From: Morella rubra
Lineage: Eukaryota; Streptophyta; Magnoliopsida; Fagales; Myricaceae
DNA: 64,000 nt
Reading direction: 5' to 3'
Assembly (NCBI GenBank): GCA_003952965.2
Contig: CM025855.1
Coordinates: 20,064,768 to 20,128,767, forward strand
Made by a program: the position numbers and the translations under genes. Of this stretch, positions 61,421 to 64,000 are shown piece by piece (position 1 is the stretch's first letter; each line of letters opens with the position of its first letter). The notes below the pieces were generated by a model. The model saw nothing but the letters and a program-made list of their open reading frames with translations, was not told the DNA's origin and did not search any database.

Positions 61421-61660
61421 AAATACACTTTGCACCCTCCAACTATGGAGGTCTTGAAACTTTGCATCCCAATCTATTATTTTTATCACATTGCACTCAC
61501 CAACTATTGATTTCAGATACTTTGCACTATCTATTTAAATTTTCAATCAGTTTGGACAGACGAAAATTTATTTTTTGGTGTGTGCAAAGTGCTGAATTAA
61601 TAATTGGATGGGTGCAATGTGACTAGAAAAGTTTAGATATTGTTGGAAGTATAAAATGAT
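61421..61660. repeat. Relative of the MULE-like MITE family
   Basis: It starts AGAGAAATACACTTTGCACCC and shows the same pattern of TTGCA..CCAACTA phrases and an inverted TGTGCAAAGTG near 61,590. The right border is unclear. Confidence 0.35.
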
Positions 61661-61893
61661 TTAACTCTTTTAGTTTTTTCTTTGTGATTAGGGTTTCAGT
61701 CTGGTTGCAATTTTTGCCTTTTTTTTATTTCTAACAAGAAACGAGATTGCTCAATATGAATTGAATATCTTGCATTTAATTACTTTTTTTTTATTTTTGT
61801 GAATCTGAATTGAATATGTTGCAAAATTAAGTGATGATGATTTTATGTGATATTGATCTAAATGAAATATTTTGTGATTGCGGAAATTTTAAC

Positions 61894-62019
61894 AAAATTT
61901 TGTGTTGGTGTTAGAAAATAGGTGCTATTGGAATTGATGAATTACTTAATGAAAGTAAAATTTTGTGTTGGTGTTAGAAAATAGGTGCTATTGGAATTGA
62001 GGAATTAATGAAAGTAAAA
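61894..62019. repeat. 63-bp tandem duplication upstream of kinase gene
   Basis: Two copies start at 61,894 and 61,957 with AAAATTTTGTGTTGGTGTT; the second differs by a base change and a short deletion. It is close to the presumed kinase promoter. Confidence 0.9.
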
Positions 62020-62105
62020 GTAAAAATAAAATTTTGAAGTGTGTTTGATAAAAGTAAAATTTTAATTAAATTTTTATTTAACAAACGCCATGTTAGACTC
62101 AATAC

Positions 62106-62113
62106 TATATAAA
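62106..62113 (+). promoter_or_regulatory. Putative TATA box of the kinase gene
   Basis: TATATAAA lies about 290 bases upstream of the chosen ATG at 62,399. It would give a 5' UTR of about 250 bases. Support is positional only. Confidence 0.3.
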
Positions 62114-62398
62114 TATGTACTAGTTTTTTATTTGCAGGATATTAATCTCTACAAAAGCTTATTAATGTGTATACTTTTATCACTAACAGCAATCGGAAGC
62201 AAATCACTACCTATCCCACAAAAGACACCGATTATTTCCCTGTTGTATTCAACGTGGGCCTTCTCTTACACAAGATGCGACGACAATCTTATTTTTTTTT
62301 CCCCTAGTGTCAACAATCCTAATTTGGACATCTTCATCCACTCTCTCTCTCTTCCACCCATTTTCTTCAGTTGCAGAACCCGATACACAGGAAAAGAG

Positions 62399-63004
62399 AT
62401 GACGAGAGAACGGAAGCAAATGTTAATAGCAATGAAAGGCCATCCTGGCACAGGCAAAAGCACTTTAGCCCAATCCTTGGCCTCAGCGCTCAGAATCCCT
62501 CTCCTTGACAAAGACGACGTCCGTGACTCCACCTACCCTCTCCAATCCTCTCTCCTCCCCTTCGCGCCAACCACCGCTTCCTGCAACCTCCTCAACGACC
62601 TCTCCTACGACGTCATCTACCGCATCGCATCCACCCAACTCCGCCTCGGCCTCAGCGTCGTCGTCGACTCCCCGCTATCTCGAAAGGCCCACCTCGAGCG
62701 CCTCGTCCAGCTGGCCTCCTCGGCTGGGGCCCGCGTCTTGGTCGTCGAGTGCCAGCCCACAGACGAGGCCGAGTGGAGAAGCAGGCTCGAGCACCGCGGC
62801 GCCAGCGCGGCTGCCGATGGAGCAGGCTGGCACAAGCCGGCGACGTGGCGGGACCTCGAGAGGCTCTTGGAAGGCTACGCTGGGTGTACAGAGTACGACT
62901 TGGGTGAGGTACCGAGATTGGTGGTCGACACTACGGCGTCTGTTGAGGTTGGGGAGCTTGTTTCAAGCGTGGTGGAGTTCATCGACTCTCATATGGAAAC
63001 ATGA
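62399..63004 (+). CDS. P-loop kinase-like NTPase (201 aa, intronless)
   Basis: This small P-loop NTPase is of the AAA_33 / zeta-type kinase fold; plant members are usually annotated only as P-loop NTPases and their substrate is not known to me. Walker A is GHPGTGKS at residues 14-21. DKDDVRD (37-43) sits where this fold has its substrate-proximal acidic residues. VVVDSPLS (87-94) is the Walker B-like strand, and the Arg-rich stretch around EWRSRLEHR (125-133) resembles the lid. LVVDTT (174-179) is the last beta strand typical of these kinases. I chose the ATG at 62,399 because homologous sequence begins just after it; the frame is open from an ATG at 62,090, but that stretch is AT-rich, low-complexity and contains the TATA-like site. 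The CDS is strikingly GC-rich beside AT-rich flanks. It faces the DUF1262 gene tail to tail, 296 bp apart. Confidence 0.87.
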   Translation: MTRERKQMLIAMKGHPGTGKSTLAQSLASALRIPLLDKDDVRDSTYPLQSSLLPFAPTTASCNLLNDLSYDVIYRIASTQLRLGLSVVVDSPLSRKAHLERLVQLASSAGARVLVVECQPTDEAEWRSRLEHRGASAAADGAGWHKPATWRDLERLLEGYAGCTEYDLGEVPRLVVDTTASVEVGELVSSVVEFIDSHMET

Positions 63005-63300
63005 CCTGGGAAACTGGGATAGAGACAATATATGCGTTCGAGGGGGTAAAAAGCTTTCGTAAATTTTCTTCTTCAAAGTTATTATTATCGTCTCTCTTCA
63101 CCTGATTTTCCCCTGCTTTTATCCGATCAACTTATAATCACCGCATCTAAAGCAAAAGACAAAACAGAAAACAGAAAAATGGTAGGAAACCGTTGAACAG
63201 AGGAAAAAGAACAAATGAATCAAATACAATTATATTCTGTATTGACAACAACCAAAAACAGCGTAGATGAAATTTCCACTGTTTTAAAAGATGAGAAGTT

Positions 63301-64000
63301 CTATTCCCATTTGCTCCGAGTCTGGTTTATGTGCTTGAAATCATAGGTCAGTACTAGGCTCCCATCCATTCGTTTCACTACAAACCTCTCAACTAAAACA
63401 TAAAAACCAAATTTTTTCCATCCCCCTATCCCTCCAAATTCCTCTACTCTCTTCACTGTCACTTGCTTCTCTTTCCCCCCTACCCATCCGACTCTTTCCT
63501 GCTCCCACTTCATTCTCTCAACGACTAATAAATCCAAACCCGCACTTCTTTCCCCTCCCTCTTCATTGAAGGCCCTAAACCACATGATCCCATCAACCAT
63601 ATTTACATCCACAGCTTCCCTCCCAGCAACTGAGACGACTTCACTCTGCAGAATGACATCCATAGCCACAACGTTGCCTTGGCCGCCTTCGTTATTTCCA
63701 CAGGCGAATATTTGTTCCCAGCTTTGTACGAGGGTTATCTCGTAGTACATCGATCTACTCATTTGGTCTCTTAACGATCCCTGCTCCCTAATAAACATGA
63801 AAGGAGAGTACCATCTCCCTACACCAACTTGGTGCGAACTCTTATCTGATAGGGGGAAGTTGAACTGTGGAAGGCGAGCACGGAGGGCGGTGTCTAGGCC
63901 TGGCGCGTCACCTAACTTGAAATCGTGGGGAGTTGAGGTATGCACTTGCCACCCTCTTCTTCCGAGGAACTTTGGAGGGAACCCATCCTGGGCAATGGAT
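63301..64000 (-). CDS. DUF1262 family protein, C-terminal 232 residues
   Basis: The frame is open on the minus strand from the window edge to the TAG at 63,301-63,303. It contains PPKFLGRRGW then QVHTSTPHDFKLGDAPG, WYSPFMFI and SMYYEITLVQSWEQIF, segments I recognise from plant DUF1262 proteins (a land-plant family without known biochemistry, often in clusters). The 5' end and start codon lie right of the window. No signal peptide, membrane segment or catalytic motif is visible in this part. Two short GE/RS-rich loops (around EEGGERSAG) are probably surface exposed. Confidence 0.82.
   Translation of the reverse strand, partial: SIAQDGFPPKFLGRRGWQVHTSTPHDFKLGDAPGLDTALRARLPQFNFPLSDKSSHQVGVGRWYSPFMFIREQGSLRDQMSRSMYYEITLVQSWEQIFACGNNEGGQGNVVAMDVILQSEVVSVAGREAVDVNMVDGIMWFRAFNEEGGERSAGLDLLVVERMKWEQERVGWVGGKEKQVTVKRVEEFGGIGGWKKFGFYVLVERFVVKRMDGSLVLTYDFKHINQTRSKWE

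Noticed and set aside
62090..62398. N-terminal extension of the kinase frame from the ATG at 62,090
   Set aside because: The added ~100 residues are AT-rich, hydrophobic low-complexity sequence and overlap the TATA-like site; the kinase fold starts right after the ATG at 62,399.
62399..63004. Calling the kinase a zeta toxin
   Set aside because: Only the general P-loop kinase fold is shared. There is no antitoxin partner and the gene sits in a plant chromosome between ordinary genes.
1..64000. tRNA, rRNA and snoRNA genes
   Set aside because: No stretch with a convincing A/B box pair, rRNA core or C/D box hairpin was recognised by eye; the only tRNA-related sequences are retrotransposon primer sites.

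Overview
The window is plant nuclear DNA, most likely from a woody eudicot. The genes are interrupted by AT-rich introns, and Ty1/Copia elements, L1-type LINEs and small DNA transposons fill both introns and intergenic space. Multi-kilobase introns carrying nested retrotransposons argue against a compact genome. I cannot name the species. No prokaryotic, organellar, CRISPR or defence-island features were seen.

Region 1 (left edge to 43,653, minus strand) is one long gene for a plant importin-9 / Kap114-type nuclear import receptor. I could place 26 coding exons whose phases all join, encoding about 835 residues. The last ~190 residues of the family are not here and should lie beyond the left edge, past at least 8.4 kb of transposon-filled intron. 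Three introns have unusual ends: intron 2 looks like a U12-type AT-AC intron, and introns 22 and 26 have GC donors. Exon 2 carries one extra T in a five-T run that breaks the frame, so it is either an assembly error or a real lesion.

The introns hold: a left-edge Copia remnant (minus); an old Copia fragment containing a small MITE and split by a complete younger Copia (3,446-8,361, TSD CATAT); a Copia RNase H/LTR scrap; a 5'-truncated LINE (15,893-17,602); a non-autonomous hAT-like element with a 68-bp tandem array (18,772-20,492); a MULE-like MITE and a second truncated LINE (24.0-26.6 kb); a near full-length LINE with a 19-bp TSD (28,197-33,933); and a second hAT-like element (34,594-35,940).

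Region 2 (43.7-62.4 kb) is intergenic. Its main content is a LINE of another family (44.86-55.6 kb, minus) that carries a C-terminal RNase H domain and is split by a 1.27-kb LTR-like insert and a ~3.3-kb probable solo LTR. It also holds a complete but decayed Copia element (56,232-61,067, minus, TSD TCATC).

Region 3 (62.4 kb to right edge) holds two convergent genes: an intronless, GC-rich P-loop kinase (62,399-63,004, plus) and the 3' part of a DUF1262 gene (63,301 to beyond 64,000, minus). Nothing ties the three cellular genes into one pathway. The unusual biology here is the splice-site mix of the importin gene and the layered transposon structure; I saw no new multi-gene system.
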